This document shows positions 27,818 to 36,901 of a stretch of DNA of 64,000 bases, piece after piece. The notes under the pieces were generated by a model. The model did no database searches. It saw only the letters and a list, made by a program, of their open reading frames with translations, and was not told where the DNA came from. Position numbers and translations under genes: made by a program. The stretch covers positions 123,554-187,553 of the forward strand of contig NZ_SRIB01000003.1 of assembly GCF_004684055.1 (NCBI RefSeq), read 5' to 3'. Positions within the stretch are counted from its first letter, which is position 1. The number at the start of each line of letters is the position of its first letter. This stretch comes from Soehngenia longivitae (GTDB lineage: Bacteria > Bacillota > Clostridia > Tissierellales > Tissierellaceae).

Positions 27818-27996
27818 GGATGATTATTACGGGAGAGACCGTTAAGGCGCCGAAGGAGTAATTATTTAAGCTAGCCACTTAGATATGAACCTCTCAGGCA
27901 AAAGTACCGCAATATGACAGAACTCTGGAAAGTGACATTACACCGAAGGAGCAATCTCTTATAGAGAGAATCTCTCAGGTCAATAAACAGAGTAAG
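27818..27996 (+). promoter_or_regulatory. Tandem glycine riboswitch
   Basis: The stretch shows two consecutive glycine aptamers. The first has GGGAGAGACC (27831-27840), GCGCCGAAGGAG (27847-27858), CTCTCAGGCAAAAG (27891-27904) and ACTCTGGAAAG; the second has ACACCGAAGGAGCAA (about 27940-27955) and CTCTCAGGTCAA. The P1 helix of the second aptamer, ACTCTG (27922-27927) with CAGAGT (27988-27993), shares its 3' strand with the 5' arm of the downstream terminator. Glycine binding should stabilise P1, block the terminator and switch the operon on. The structure was folded by eye. Confidence 0.93.
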
Positions 27997-28028
27997 TAGG
28001 CAGACAGTCTATTTATTCTGTTTTTTTT
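27987..28028 (+). terminator. Riboswitch expression-platform terminator
   Basis: ACAGAGTAAGTAG (27987-27999) pairs with CTATTTATTCTGT (28009-28021) over 13 positions including wobbles, followed by eight Ts (28021-28028). Its 5' arm overlaps the P1 strand of aptamer 2. Confidence 0.9.
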
Positions 28029-28076
28029 GTAATATGTGGTATATATAGATTAAATATAAATTTAGGAGGTTAAATT

Positions 28077-29015
28077 ATGTTATACGATGTTGTAATAATT
28101 GGGGCAGGACCTGCAGGACTATCTGCGGGATTATATGCAGCTAGAGCAAGGCTAAACACTTTGATTATTGAGAAAGATGTAGCTGGAGGTCAAATTGTCA
28201 CTACTGAAGAAGTAGCTAACTATCCAGGATCAATAGAAAATGCAACAGGTCCTTCACTAGTAGCTAGAATGGTAGAGCAAGCAGAAAGTTTTGGTGCAAA
28301 AAGAACAACTGACACCATTAAAAGTGTTGATTTTTCAGGTAAGATAAAAGTTCTAAAAGGCGAAAAAGCTGACTACGAAACTAAGACAGTTATAATTGCT
28401 ACTGGAGCGACTCCAAAGAAAATTGGATGTCCTGGAGAAAAAGAGCTAACCGGTAGAGGAGTATCATATTGTGCTACTTGCGATGGTGCATTTTTTGAAG
28501 ATTTAGAAGTATTTGTAGTAGGTGGCGGCGATGCTGCAGTTGAAGAAGCAATGTTTCTAACTAAATTTGCTAGAAAAGTTACTATAATTCATAGAAGAGA
28601 CTCTTTAAGAGCAGCAAAATCTATACAAGAAAAGGCTTTTGCAAATGAAAAAATTCATTTCATGTGGGATACCGTTATCACAGAGTTAAGAGGAGATGAA
28701 CTACTAGAGTCAATGGTAGTTAAAAACCTAAAAACAGGGGAAGAAAAAGAGATATTTGCTGATGAAAACGATGGAACATTTGGCGTTTTTGTGTTTGTAG
28801 GATATGATCCCGCTACACAATTATTTGAAGGTATCATCAACATGGAAAAGGGCTATATAATAACAGATGACAAAATGGCAACAAATATACCAGGGGTATT
28901 TGCTGCTGGGGATAATAGAGTAAAACCACTAAGACAAGTTGTAACTGCAACCTCAGACGGTGCAATAGCAGCTACACAAGCAGAGAAATATATAGAAGAA
29001 AATATTTTTGAATAA
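28077..29015 (+). CDS. trxB: Thioredoxin reductase
   Basis: This 312-residue flavoprotein has the FAD motif GAGPAG, the redox disulfide CATC (Cys132/Cys135), an NAD(P) motif GGGDAAVEEA and the C-terminal AAGDNRV FAD segment. It reduces the thioredoxin encoded 12 bases downstream, which in turn provides electrons to glycine reductase. It is the first gene after the glycine riboswitch, with TTTAGGAGG before the ATG. The second motif reads GGDAAVEEAMF, as in the Trx-reductase family rather than in the ferredoxin:NADP reductase-like relatives. Confidence 0.95.
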   Translation: MLYDVVIIGAGPAGLSAGLYAARARLNTLIIEKDVAGGQIVTTEEVANYPGSIENATGPSLVARMVEQAESFGAKRTTDTIKSVDFSGKIKVLKGEKADYETKTVIIATGATPKKIGCPGEKELTGRGVSYCATCDGAFFEDLEVFVVGGGDAAVEEAMFLTKFARKVTIIHRRDSLRAAKSIQEKAFANEKIHFMWDTVITELRGDELLESMVVKNLKTGEEKEIFADENDGTFGVFVFVGYDPATQLFEGIINMEKGYIITDDKMATNIPGVFAAGDNRVKPLRQVVTATSDGAIAATQAEKYIEENIFE

Positions 29016-29027
29016 GGAGGAGTAGTA

Positions 29028-29345
29028 ATGATCGAACTAAACAAAGATAATTTTGAAGAAGAAGTTTTAAAAGCTGAGGGGACAGTATTAGTAGATTTTT
29101 GGAGTCCATCTTGTGAACCTTGCAAAGCATTGATGCCATTTGTTCATAGTTTGGAAGAAAAATATGCAGATAAAATCAAATTTACTTCATTGGATATTAC
29201 AAAAGCTAGAAGAGTAGCAATAGGACAAAAGGTTTTGGGTTTGCCAGTAATTGCTATATATCAAAATGGCGAGAGAATAGATTCAGTTGTAGGAGACGAA
29301 GCAACAGAAAAAAGTGTTGAAGAATTAATCAAAAAATATTGTTAA
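29028..29345 (+). CDS. trxA: Thioredoxin with CEPC active site, glycine reductase associated
   Basis: This 105-residue thioredoxin has active-site Cys29-Glu-Pro-Cys32 in FWSPSCEPCKALM instead of the usual WCGPC; the tryptophan before the first cysteine is replaced by serine. The cis-proline (GLPVIAIY) is retained. Grd-operon thioredoxins often have unusual active sites, and reduce the selenoprotein component of glycine reductase after each turnover. A further Cys is the last residue. AGGAGG precedes the ATG. The neighbours leave little doubt about its role. Confidence 0.92.
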   Translation: MIELNKDNFEEEVLKAEGTVLVDFWSPSCEPCKALMPFVHSLEEKYADKIKFTSLDITKARRVAIGQKVLGLPVIAIYQNGERIDSVVGDEATEKSVEELIKKYC

Positions 29346-29402
29346 GCCTCTAACTCATTTGAGTTTAGGATATATGTGAAATATTTAAGGGAGGTGAAGT
29401 AA

Positions 29403-30689
29403 ATGCGTCTAGAATTAGGTAATGTCCTAATTAAAGATGTACAATTTAGCGATACAACTAAACTTGAAGAAGGTGTACTTTCAATAAATAAACAAGAATT
29501 AATTGATATATTAATGGAAGATGAACACTTGAAAAAAGTAGAAGTTGATATTGCTAAACCAGGAGAGAAAGTAAGAATTACACCTGTAAAAGACGTTATT
29601 GAACCAAGGGTAAAAGTAGATGGTCCTGGAGGAATATTCCCAGGGATTTTATCAAAGGTAGATACGGTTGGCTCTGGAAAAACAAATGTATTAAAAGGCT
29701 GTGCAGTAATGACAACAGGTAAAATTGTCGGTTTCCAAGAAGGAATTGTCGACATGTCAGGACCAGGAGCAGACTATACTCCTTTCTCAAAACTAATAAA
29801 CATAGTTTTGGTTTGTGAACCAGTTGATGGTTTAAAACAACACGAACATGAAAAAGCTGTCAGATTAGCAGGATTTAAAGCTGCTAAGTATCTTGGGGAG
29901 ACCGCTAGAAATATCATTCCTGACGAAGTAAAAGTATATGAAGTTGATACATTTACAGATGGATTGAAGAAATATCCAAATTTACCAAGAGTTGGATATG
30001 TACAAATGCTTCAAACTCAAGGATTATTACATGACACATATGTATATGGTGTAGATGCAAAGCAGATAATACCAACTATAATGTACCCAACAGAGTCCAT
30101 GGACGGTGCAATTGTCAGTGGAAACTGCGTTTCAGCATGCGATAAAAACACAACTTATCATCACCTAAACAATCCAGTAATTGAGGATTTACTAAAAGTA
30201 CATGGTAAAGAGTTAAACTTTGTTGGTGTTATAATTACAAATGAAAATGTATATTTAGCTGACAAAGAAAGATCTTCAAATATGACAGCAAAATTAGCTG
30301 AATATCTTGGATTAGATGCTGTTATAATATCACAAGAAGGATTTGGTAATCCTGATACTGACCTTATAATGAATTGCAAGAAGATTGAAGCTAAAGGAAT
30401 AAAGACAGTAATAATAACAGATGAATATGCAGGAAGAGATGGTGCAAGCCAATCTTTAGCAGATGCTGATAAATCTGCAGATGCAGTTGTAACAGCTGGG
30501 AATGCAAACGAAGTAATAACATTACCTCCAATGGACAAGGTCATTGGTTCTTTAGAATATGTTGACATAATAGCTGGCGGATTTGATGGTAGTTTGGCTA
30601 AAGATGGTTTTATTACTGTTGAAATTCAAGCAATAACAGGCGCTACAAATGAAATAGGATTTAGTAATTTAACTGCTAAAACATTTTAA
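29403..30689 (+). CDS. grdE: Glycine reductase component B, alpha/beta proprotein
   Basis: This 428-residue proprotein is processed at a cysteine to form two subunits, the smaller one starting with a pyruvoyl group that binds glycine as a Schiff base. The cleavage cysteine falls at residue 242 in [10 protein letters not shown], the same position as known for GrdE of Eubacterium acidaminophilum. Residues such as [15 protein letters not shown] and [13 protein letters not shown] are family hallmarks. GGGAGGTG precedes the ATG. No grdX gene is seen between trxA and grdE. Confidence 0.95.
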   Translation: MRLELGNVLIKDVQFSDTTKLEEGVLSINKQELIDILMEDEHLKKVEVDIAKPGEKVRITPVKDVIEPRVKVDGPGGIFPGILSKVDTVGSGKTNVLKGCAVMTTGKIVGFQEGIVDMSGPGADYTPFSKLINIVLVCEPVDGLKQHEHEKAVRLAGFKAAKYLGETARNIIPDEVKVYEVDTFTDGLKKYPNLPRVGYVQMLQTQGLLHDTYVYGVDAKQIIPTIMYPTESMDGAIVSGNCVSACDKNTTYHHLNNPVIEDLLKVHGKELNFVGVIITNENVYLADKERSSNMTAKLAEYLGLDAVIISQEGFGNPDTDLIMNCKKIEAKGIKTVIITDEYAGRDGASQSLADADKSADAVVTAGNANEVITLPPMDKVIGSLEYVDIIAGGFDGSLAKDGFITVEIQAITGATNEIGFSNLTAKTF

Positions 30690-30727
30690 TACAGTTACGT
30701 TTTATAATAAGGAAAGGAAGTGGAAAA

Positions 30728-31201
30728 ATGTCAATCTTTGATGAAAATTCAAAAGTTATCATCATTGGTGACAGGGACGGAATCCCTGGACCAGCGATTG
30801 AAGAATGTATAAAAACCACTCCTGCAGAAGTAGTATTTTCAGCAACAGAATGCTTTGTCTGAACGGCTGCAGGAGCAATGGACTTGGAAAACCAAAAAAG
30901 AGTAAAGGAACTAGCTGAAAAGTATGGCTTAGAAAACACAATAGTTGTTCTAGGCGGTGCTGAAGCTGAAGCAGCAGGATTAGCTGCAGAAACAGTTACA
31001 GCTGGTGATCCAACTTATGCAGGTCCATTGGCAGGAGTCTCGTTGGGACTCAGAGTTTATCACGCAGTAGAACCAGAATTTAAAGAGTCAGTAGATCCAG
31101 AAGTATATGATGAACAAATCGGTATGATGGAAATGGTTTTAGATGTTGACTCAATAATAGAAGAAGTAAAAGGAATGAGAGAGCAGTATTCAAAATATTA
31201 A
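30728..31201 (+). CDS. grdA: Glycine reductase component A, selenoprotein (in-frame TGA)
   Basis: The 157-residue selenoprotein starts at ATG 30728 with GGAAAGGAAGTGG upstream. TGA at 30860-30862 is read as selenocysteine at residue 45 within [17 protein letters not shown], the exact GrdA context, where the adjacent Cys and Sec form a selenide-sulfide redox pair. GrdA carries the carboxymethyl group from GrdB to GrdC/D. The reading frame continues without interruption to the TAA at 31199, so a standard translation would wrongly split it in two. The SECIS hairpin just after the TGA was not defined by eye. Confidence 0.96.
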
Positions 31202-31235
31202 TTCTCCAACTAAATTTAGGAGAGGAGGGAAACAA

Positions 31236-32546
31236 ATGGGGAAAATAAAAATAGTACACTATCTAAATCAATTCTTTGCAGGAATTGGTGGAGAAGAAAA
31301 AGCTGATTTCAAACCAGAAGCAAGAGAAGGAGTTGTAGGACCTGGTATGGCACTACAAGCTGGTTTTAAAGATGAGGCTGAAATAGTTGCTACAGTTATA
31401 TGTGGAGATAGTTATTTTAATGAAAACATAGAAGAAGCTAAAGCAAAAGTGCTTGAGCTTGTTAAACAATACAATCCTGATTTGTTTATTGCTGGGCCAG
31501 CATTTAACGCAGGAAGATATGGGGTAGCTTGCGGTGCTATAACTGAAGCAGTTCAAAATGAATTAAACATTCCAGCTTTAACAGCAATGTATGAAGAAAA
31601 TCCAGGAGTTGATTTATATAGAAAATCAATATACATCATTCCTACAAAAGACAGCGCTGTTGGGATGAGAGATGCAGTGTCAAAGATTGTACCATTTGCA
31701 TTGAAATTAGCAAAAGGGGAAACGATTGGTTCACCTGAAGAAGAAGGATATATCAAGAGAGGTATAAGGGTTAATTATTTTGCTGACAAGAGAGGCTCTC
31801 AAAGAGCTGTTGAAATGTTAATCAAAAAAATAAATGGTGAAAAATACGAAACTGAATACCCAATGCCAGATTTTGATAGAGTAACTCCAAATCCAGCGAT
31901 AAAAGATATTACTAAAGCAAAAATTGCTCTTGTAACATCTGGTGGTATCGTTCCAAAAGGAAATCCTGACCATATCGAATCAAGCTCTGCATCAAAATAT
32001 GGCAAGTACGATATAGAAGGAATTATTGATTTAACTGAAGATACTTTCCAAACTGCACATGGTGGATATGATCCAGTATATGCTAATGAAGATGCTGACA
32101 GAGTTTTACCAGTTGATGTATTGAGAGATTTAGAAAAAGAAGGCAAAATCGGCAAACTTCATAGGTATTATTACGCAACAGTAGGAAATGGAACATCAGT
32201 TGCAAATGCTAAGAAATTTGCTAGTGAGATTGGAAAAGAGTTAGTGGCTGATGGAGTTGACGCAGTTATACTAACTTCCACCTGAGGCACCTGTACTCGT
32301 TGCGGTGCAACAATGGTAAAAGAAATAGAAAGGGCTGGATTACCAGTTGTTCATATTTGTACAGTAGTTCCTATTTCATTGACAGTAGGTGCAAATAGAA
32401 TAGTTCCAGCAATTGCGATACCTCATCCACTTGGAAATCCACAATTAAGTCCAGAGGAAGAGAAAGCATTAAGAAGGAAGTTAGTAGAAAAAGCATTAAA
32501 AGCTCTAACTACTGAAGTAACAGATCAAACAGTATTTGAAGATTAA
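31236..32546 (+). CDS. grdB: Glycine reductase component B, gamma selenoprotein subunit (in-frame TGA)
   Basis: The 436-residue selenoprotein has TGA at 32283-32285 as Sec350 in TST-Sec-GTCTRCGA. The Sec-x2-Cys-x2-Cys pattern is the glycine-activating site of GrdB, where the selenolate attacks the Schiff base held on the pyruvoyl subunit. Just downstream GCACC (32287-32291) and GGTGC (32304-32308) could form the bacterial SECIS hairpin. GGAGAGGAGGG precedes the ATG. The frame runs on without a further stop to TAA at 32544, and the conserved HICTVVPIS follows, supporting read-through. Confidence 0.96.
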
Positions 32547-32563
32547 AATATAATAGTATTTAT

Positions 32564-32590
32564 GAAAGGGTGATATTTATCACCCTTTTC
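32564..32590 (+). other. Hairpin between grdB and grdC
   Basis: GAAAGGGTGATA pairs with TATCACCCTTTTC around a tiny loop. The tail has a few Ts only, so it may reduce read-through to grdCD or protect the upstream mRNA rather than end transcription fully. Confidence 0.6.
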
Positions 32591-32623
32591 TAAAATACAA
32601 AGAATTTTTTGGGGGTGACTCTT

Positions 32624-34162
32624 TTGAGTAATGCGGTTATTAAAGGTGCAAGCTATATATTGGTACATGCGCCAGATATGGTTGTTCACAATGGAACAAC
32701 CCAAACTACAGAAAAAATATTAAATTCAAATTCAGAGTATCTTAAAAATTTAAGAAATAGTTTAAGAACTTATGAACAAGCAGTAAACTATTTACCAAAT
32801 CAAGTTTATATCGGGAATAAAACACCTGAAGATCTTAAAGCTATACCACAGCCATGGGTAGATAAACCTGTTGAAGGTGCAACTAGAAATGGGAAATTTG
32901 GAGAAATTATGCCAGAAGATGAGTTTATAGGCTTAATGAAGATTGTCGATGTATTTGATTTAGTTAAATTGTCTAAGGAATTTACAAAAATAATTAAAAC
33001 TAAACTTTCTAATCACCCATTAATAAGTGATGAGTTGGTATCAAGACTTAAAGATGGAGAAGAATTCAACGATATAAATAAATTAATAAGTGAGCAAGAT
33101 GCTGAACCACTATATTTTGATAATAACATAGTTGGATGTGTAAAGAGAGCACATGACATTGACCAAAATTTAAGTGCACATGTAATTTTTGAAAACTTAG
33201 TTTCAAAAGCATCTGCTGTATTAGCAGCTCTTCACTTAATTGACAAGACAAAGATAAATCCAGATGATATAGAGTATGTAATTGAATGTTCTGAAGAAGC
33301 TTGTGGAGATATGAACCAAAGAGGTGGAGGAAACTTTGCAAAAGCAATCGCGGAATTCGCAGGGCTAAATAACGCTTCAGGCTCTGATATTAGAGGATTC
33401 TGTGCTGCTCCAACTCATGCATTGATTTCTGCGGCATCTTTAGTAGGAGCAAATACTTTTAAAAATGTTCTAATAGTATCAGGTGGTTCAACTGCTAAAT
33501 TGGGCATGAATGGCAAAGACCATGTCAAGAAAGGATTGCCAATATTAGAAGATGTAGTAGGCGGATTTGCTGTATTGGTAAGCGAAAATGATGGAGAAAG
33601 TCCTATTCTAAGGAATGATTTAGTAGGCAGACACACAGTAGGCACTGGTTCATCACCTCAAGCTGTAATAACATCATTAGTTACTGCACCACTTGACAGA
33701 GGAAATTTAAAGATTACTGACATAGATAAATACTCTGTAGAGATGCAAAACCCTGATATTACAAAACCTGCTGGAGCTGGAGATGTTCCAAATGCAAACT
33801 ATAAAATGATTGCAGCTTTAGGAGTAAAAAGAGGGGAACTAGAAAGAACTCAAATAAATGAATTTATTGAAAAACATGGGATGGAAGGTTGGGCACCAAC
33901 TCAAGGGCATATACCTTCAGGGGTTCCATACGTTGGTTTTGCAATAGATGATATCAAATCCGGCAAAGTAAAAAAAGCGATGATCATTGGTAAAGGAAGT
34001 TTATTCCTAGGGAGAATGACAAATTTATTCGATGGAGTATCAATTGTAATAGAAAATAATGACGGAAGAAAAGAAGAAAGCAAAGGTATTTCAGAAGAAG
34101 AAATCAGAAGCTTTGTAGCAGAAGCTATGAGAGACTTTGCAGCACACCTTTTAGAAGAATAG
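32624..34162 (+). CDS. grdC: Glycine reductase component C, beta subunit
   Basis: This 512-residue subunit is related to beta-ketoacyl-ACP synthase III; ECSEEACGDMNQRGGG and DIRGFCAAPTHALISAASLV carry the thiolase-like features. Component C takes the carboxymethyl-selenoether from GrdA, forms an acetyl thioester and releases acetyl phosphate. The start is TTG at 32624, seven bases after GGGGGTG; TTG at 32609 has no site. It begins 33 bases after the hairpin and is separated from grdD by 10 bases. Confidence 0.93.
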   Translation: MSNAVIKGASYILVHAPDMVVHNGTTQTTEKILNSNSEYLKNLRNSLRTYEQAVNYLPNQVYIGNKTPEDLKAIPQPWVDKPVEGATRNGKFGEIMPEDEFIGLMKIVDVFDLVKLSKEFTKIIKTKLSNHPLISDELVSRLKDGEEFNDINKLISEQDAEPLYFDNNIVGCVKRAHDIDQNLSAHVIFENLVSKASAVLAALHLIDKTKINPDDIEYVIECSEEACGDMNQRGGGNFAKAIAEFAGLNNASGSDIRGFCAAPTHALISAASLVGANTFKNVLIVSGGSTAKLGMNGKDHVKKGLPILEDVVGGFAVLVSENDGESPILRNDLVGRHTVGTGSSPQAVITSLVTAPLDRGNLKITDIDKYSVEMQNPDITKPAGAGDVPNANYKMIAALGVKRGELERTQINEFIEKHGMEGWAPTQGHIPSGVPYVGFAIDDIKSGKVKKAMIIGKGSLFLGRMTNLFDGVSIVIENNDGRKEESKGISEEEIRSFVAEAMRDFAAHLLEE

Positions 34163-34172
34163 GGGTGATTAT

Positions 34173-35354
34173 GTGCAATCAGATAACATCGTAAAAACAG
34201 TAGCAAAGATATTTAATGATATTGCTGACACTCTTGAAACAGGACAATACGGAGAAAAAATAAGAGTCGGTATAACTACTTTAGGTAGTGAACACGGGAT
34301 ATCTAACGTCGTTAAAGGCGCAGAACTTGCTCAAAAAATAAATAGTTCAATCGAAGTTGTATTGATAGGGCCGAAAGTAGAGACTGAATTAACTCAAGTT
34401 ATAGTAGAAAACGAAGAGGAAGGCTATAAAAAGATGGAGGAAATGCTCGATAACAAAGAGATAAGTTCCTGCGTTACTATGCACTATAGTTTTCCGATTG
34501 GAGTCTCTACAGTTGGACGTGTTATAACTCCTGGAAAGGGTAAAGAGATGTTCATAGCTACCACAACTGGGACCTCTTCATCAAATAGAGCTGAGGCAAT
34601 GGTTAAAAATGGCATATACGGAATTATTTCTGCCAAAGCCATGGGCATTAAAAACCCAACAGTAGGTATACTCAATGTAGACGGAGCAAGACAAGTAGAG
34701 AGAATTTTTAAAGAACTCATATCTAACGGATATGATATAAACTTGACTGAGTCTACTAGAGCTGATGGTGGGTGCGTAATGAGAGGCAATGATTTATTAG
34801 CTGGCACACCAGATGTAATGGTCACAGACACATTAACAGGAAATATATTGATGAAAGTTTTCTCTTCATATACAACAGGTGGTAGCTATGAGGCACTAGG
34901 TTATGGTTACGGCCCAGGGATAGGAGAAGACTATAACAGGCTAGTATTAATCATATCAAGAGCATCAGGCTCTCCTGTAATAGCAAATGCGATTAGTTAT
35001 GCAGCAGATTTAGTAAAAGGAAAAGTATTTGAAATAGCAAAAAATGAATTTGAAAATGCAAATAAAGCAAATTTAAAAGAACTATTAAAATCTTTAAATA
35101 AAGAATCTGTTAAAAAAGAAGAGAATAAGTTCGTTAAAATGCCAGAAAAAGAAGTTGTAACTGGTACAATAGATGGAATTGACATCATGGAACTTGATGA
35201 TGCAGTAAGCGTGCTTTGGGAGAATCAAATCTATGCAGAATCAGGCATGGGATGCACAGGGCCTATAGTTATGGTGAACGAAAGGAATTTAAAAGAAGCT
35301 ATAAATGTATTAGCAAAAGCAGGATACAATGTTAAAAAAGCTGAAGATTGTTAA
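34173..35354 (+). CDS. grdD: Glycine reductase component C, alpha subunit
   Basis: This 393-residue protein resembles PlsX phosphate acyltransferases in its N-terminal half (VGITTLGSEHG, GIISAKAMGIKNPTVGILNVDG). The active cysteine expected from GrdD studies is seen at Cys361 in ESGMGCTGPIV. It carries the acetyl group and passes it to phosphate, yielding acetyl phosphate. The start is GTG at 34173 with GGGGTG upstream; the ATG two bases earlier is out of frame and soon stops. It is the last gene before the operon terminator. Confidence 0.94.
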   Translation: MQSDNIVKTVAKIFNDIADTLETGQYGEKIRVGITTLGSEHGISNVVKGAELAQKINSSIEVVLIGPKVETELTQVIVENEEEGYKKMEEMLDNKEISSCVTMHYSFPIGVSTVGRVITPGKGKEMFIATTTGTSSSNRAEAMVKNGIYGIISAKAMGIKNPTVGILNVDGARQVERIFKELISNGYDINLTESTRADGGCVMRGNDLLAGTPDVMVTDTLTGNILMKVFSSYTTGGSYEALGYGYGPGIGEDYNRLVLIISRASGSPVIANAISYAADLVKGKVFEIAKNEFENANKANLKELLKSLNKESVKKEENKFVKMPEKEVVTGTIDGIDIMELDDAVSVLWENQIYAESGMGCTGPIVMVNERNLKEAINVLAKAGYNVKKAEDC

Positions 35355-35384
35355 AAACTTAAGGTTTAGGCCTTAAGTTTTTTG
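35355..35384 (+). terminator. Terminator of the glycine reductase operon
   Basis: AAACTTAAGG (35355-35364) pairs with CCTTAAGTTT (35371-35380) with a 6-base loop, followed by Ts. Confidence 0.9.
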
Positions 35385-35410
35385 TTTGTATCACAAAAAT
35401 TTGATATAAT
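35382..35410 (+). promoter_or_regulatory. Sigma-A promoter of rpoN
   Basis: TTGTTT (35382-35387), a 17-base spacer and TATAAT (35405-35410); the -35 box overlaps the tail of the grd terminator. Confidence 0.6.
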
Positions 35411-35436
35411 ACAAGTACAAAGAGGAGGTGAAGTGA

Positions 35437-36795
35437 TTGAAACTTAATTATGAGTTAACTTTAGAACAAAGCCAAAAATTAATAATGACTCCTGAATTAA
35501 GGCAAGCAATTCAATTGCTTCAATATAACAGTTTAGAATTACAAGAATATATATTGAGGGAAATAGAAGAAAATCCTTTGCTAGAGTATGAAGATACAAT
35601 AGAAGAACCACAAGAAATTAGCGATTTTGACCAGATAGATTGGAAGGAATACATCGAAAATTACGATGATATCAGTTATAAACAGGAAATAAATAAAGAT
35701 GAAAATACTATTACGTTTGAAAATTTTTTCACATCTTCGCAAACCCTTAAAGAATATCTCTTAGAACAATTATCAATGGTTAGTGTAGGACAAAGGGAGT
35801 ATAAGATTGCAGAATACATCATTCAAAATATAGATAGCAATGGTTACTTAACTGAGAGCACTCAAGAAATAGCGAAAGCTATGGGCGTTTCAGAATCTGA
35901 AGTAGAAATAATGCTTGGAGTAGTTCAAACTTTTGAACCTACAGGAGTAGGTGCAAGAAATTTAAAAGAATGCTTGCTACTCCAATTAAAAGATAGAAAA
36001 GATTTAATTTTAATAAATATAGTTGAAAATTATTTAGAAGACATTGCGCTAAATAAATTATCAAAGATTGCCTCAGAGCTAAATATAGATGTCGAGGAAG
36101 TTCAAAGATATGCAGATGAAATAAAATCTCTTGAACCAAAACCGGGAAGATCTTTTGCAGGAAGTAGTGAAGAAATAAAATATATTATTCCCGATGCTAA
36201 ATTAGAAAAAGTCGATGGTGAATACGTTGTCCTCATAAATGAAGTAACTATTCCCAAGTTAAACATAAATAATTTTTATAGAGAATTAATTAAAAATTCA
36301 GATGAAACAACAAGTCAATTTTTGCAAGAAAAATTAAACTCTGCCGTTTGGATAATAAAGAGCATTGAGCAGAGAAAACAAACATTAACTAAGGTAATAG
36401 AATCGATAGTAAAATTTCAAATTGATTTTTTTGAGAAAGGAGAAGGATATTTAAAACCGTTGACACTAAAAGACGTCGCGGAAGACATTAAAATGCACGA
36501 GTCAACTGTTTCAAGAGCAACAAATGGCAAATACATCCAGACATCTAAGGGAATTTATGAATTAAAATATTTTTTCTCACAAGCTATTAAGGCAAATGAA
36601 GGATTGATTTCATCTGATACCGTTAAAAATACTATTAGAGAAATAATAGATTCCGAAGATTCAAAAAAACCGATGAGTGATCAGGAAATATCTTATAAAT
36701 TAGAGAAAATGGGTATCTCACTATCACGAAGAACGGTTGCAAAGTATAGAGAAGAGCTAAAAATTCCATCTTCTAAATTGAGAAAAAGATTTTAA
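35437..36795 (+). CDS. rpoN: RNA polymerase sigma-54 factor
   Basis: This 452-residue protein has all three sigma-54 regions: region I (LTLEQSQKLIMTPELRQAIQLLQ), the core-binding domain (about 95-300) and the C-terminal DNA-binding part with the RpoN box SRRTVAKYREE. The TTG start follows GAGGAGGTGAAGTGA. Sigma-54 needs an AAA+ activator; none is encoded in the window, so its targets lie elsewhere. Its position directly upstream of cggR-gap is also known from Listeria, so the linkage seems conserved in Firmicutes. Confidence 0.96.
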   Translation: MKLNYELTLEQSQKLIMTPELRQAIQLLQYNSLELQEYILREIEENPLLEYEDTIEEPQEISDFDQIDWKEYIENYDDISYKQEINKDENTITFENFFTSSQTLKEYLLEQLSMVSVGQREYKIAEYIIQNIDSNGYLTESTQEIAKAMGVSESEVEIMLGVVQTFEPTGVGARNLKECLLLQLKDRKDLILINIVENYLEDIALNKLSKIASELNIDVEEVQRYADEIKSLEPKPGRSFAGSSEEIKYIIPDAKLEKVDGEYVVLINEVTIPKLNINNFYRELIKNSDETTSQFLQEKLNSAVWIIKSIEQRKQTLTKVIESIVKFQIDFFEKGEGYLKPLTLKDVAEDIKMHESTVSRATNGKYIQTSKGIYELKYFFSQAIKANEGLISSDTVKNTIREIIDSEDSKKPMSDQEISYKLEKMGISLSRRTVAKYREELKIPSSKLRKRF

Positions 36796-36806
36796 ATTGT
36801 AATCGC

Positions 36807-36835
36807 TTGATATATTTTAAATTGTTGGGTATAAT
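36807..36835 (+). promoter_or_regulatory. Sigma-A promoter of the cggR-gap operon
   Basis: TTGATA (36807-36812), a 17-base spacer and TATAAT (36830-36835) place the transcription start near 36842. Confidence 0.82.
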
Positions 36836-36861
36836 ATGTATGTAAATTTTTTATAAATGGT

Positions 36862-36898
36862 GGGACAAAATATAGGGCTAAGGGACAAATATTGCCCA
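36862..36898 (+). promoter_or_regulatory. CggR operator
   Basis: Two GGGAC direct repeats at 36862-36866 and 36882-36886 are 20 bases apart, followed by related AAA(T)AT tracts. This fits the tandem half-site arrangement of CggR operators, bound by a CggR tetramer and released by fructose-1,6-bisphosphate. It lies about 20 bases downstream of the transcription start, so binding would block elongation. Confidence 0.75.
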
Positions 36899-36901
36899 TG
36901 T

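Noticed and set aside
30878..31201. Separate 107-residue gene after the grdA TGA
   Set aside because: It continues the grdA frame; TGA is the known selenocysteine position of GrdA.
32313..32546. Separate 77-residue gene after grdB
   Set aside because: It is the C-terminus of GrdB beyond the Sec codon, with no ribosome site of its own.
36857..36901. ATG at 36857 as the cggR start
   Set aside because: It would place the operator inside the coding region, adds residues without family similarity and has no ribosome site.
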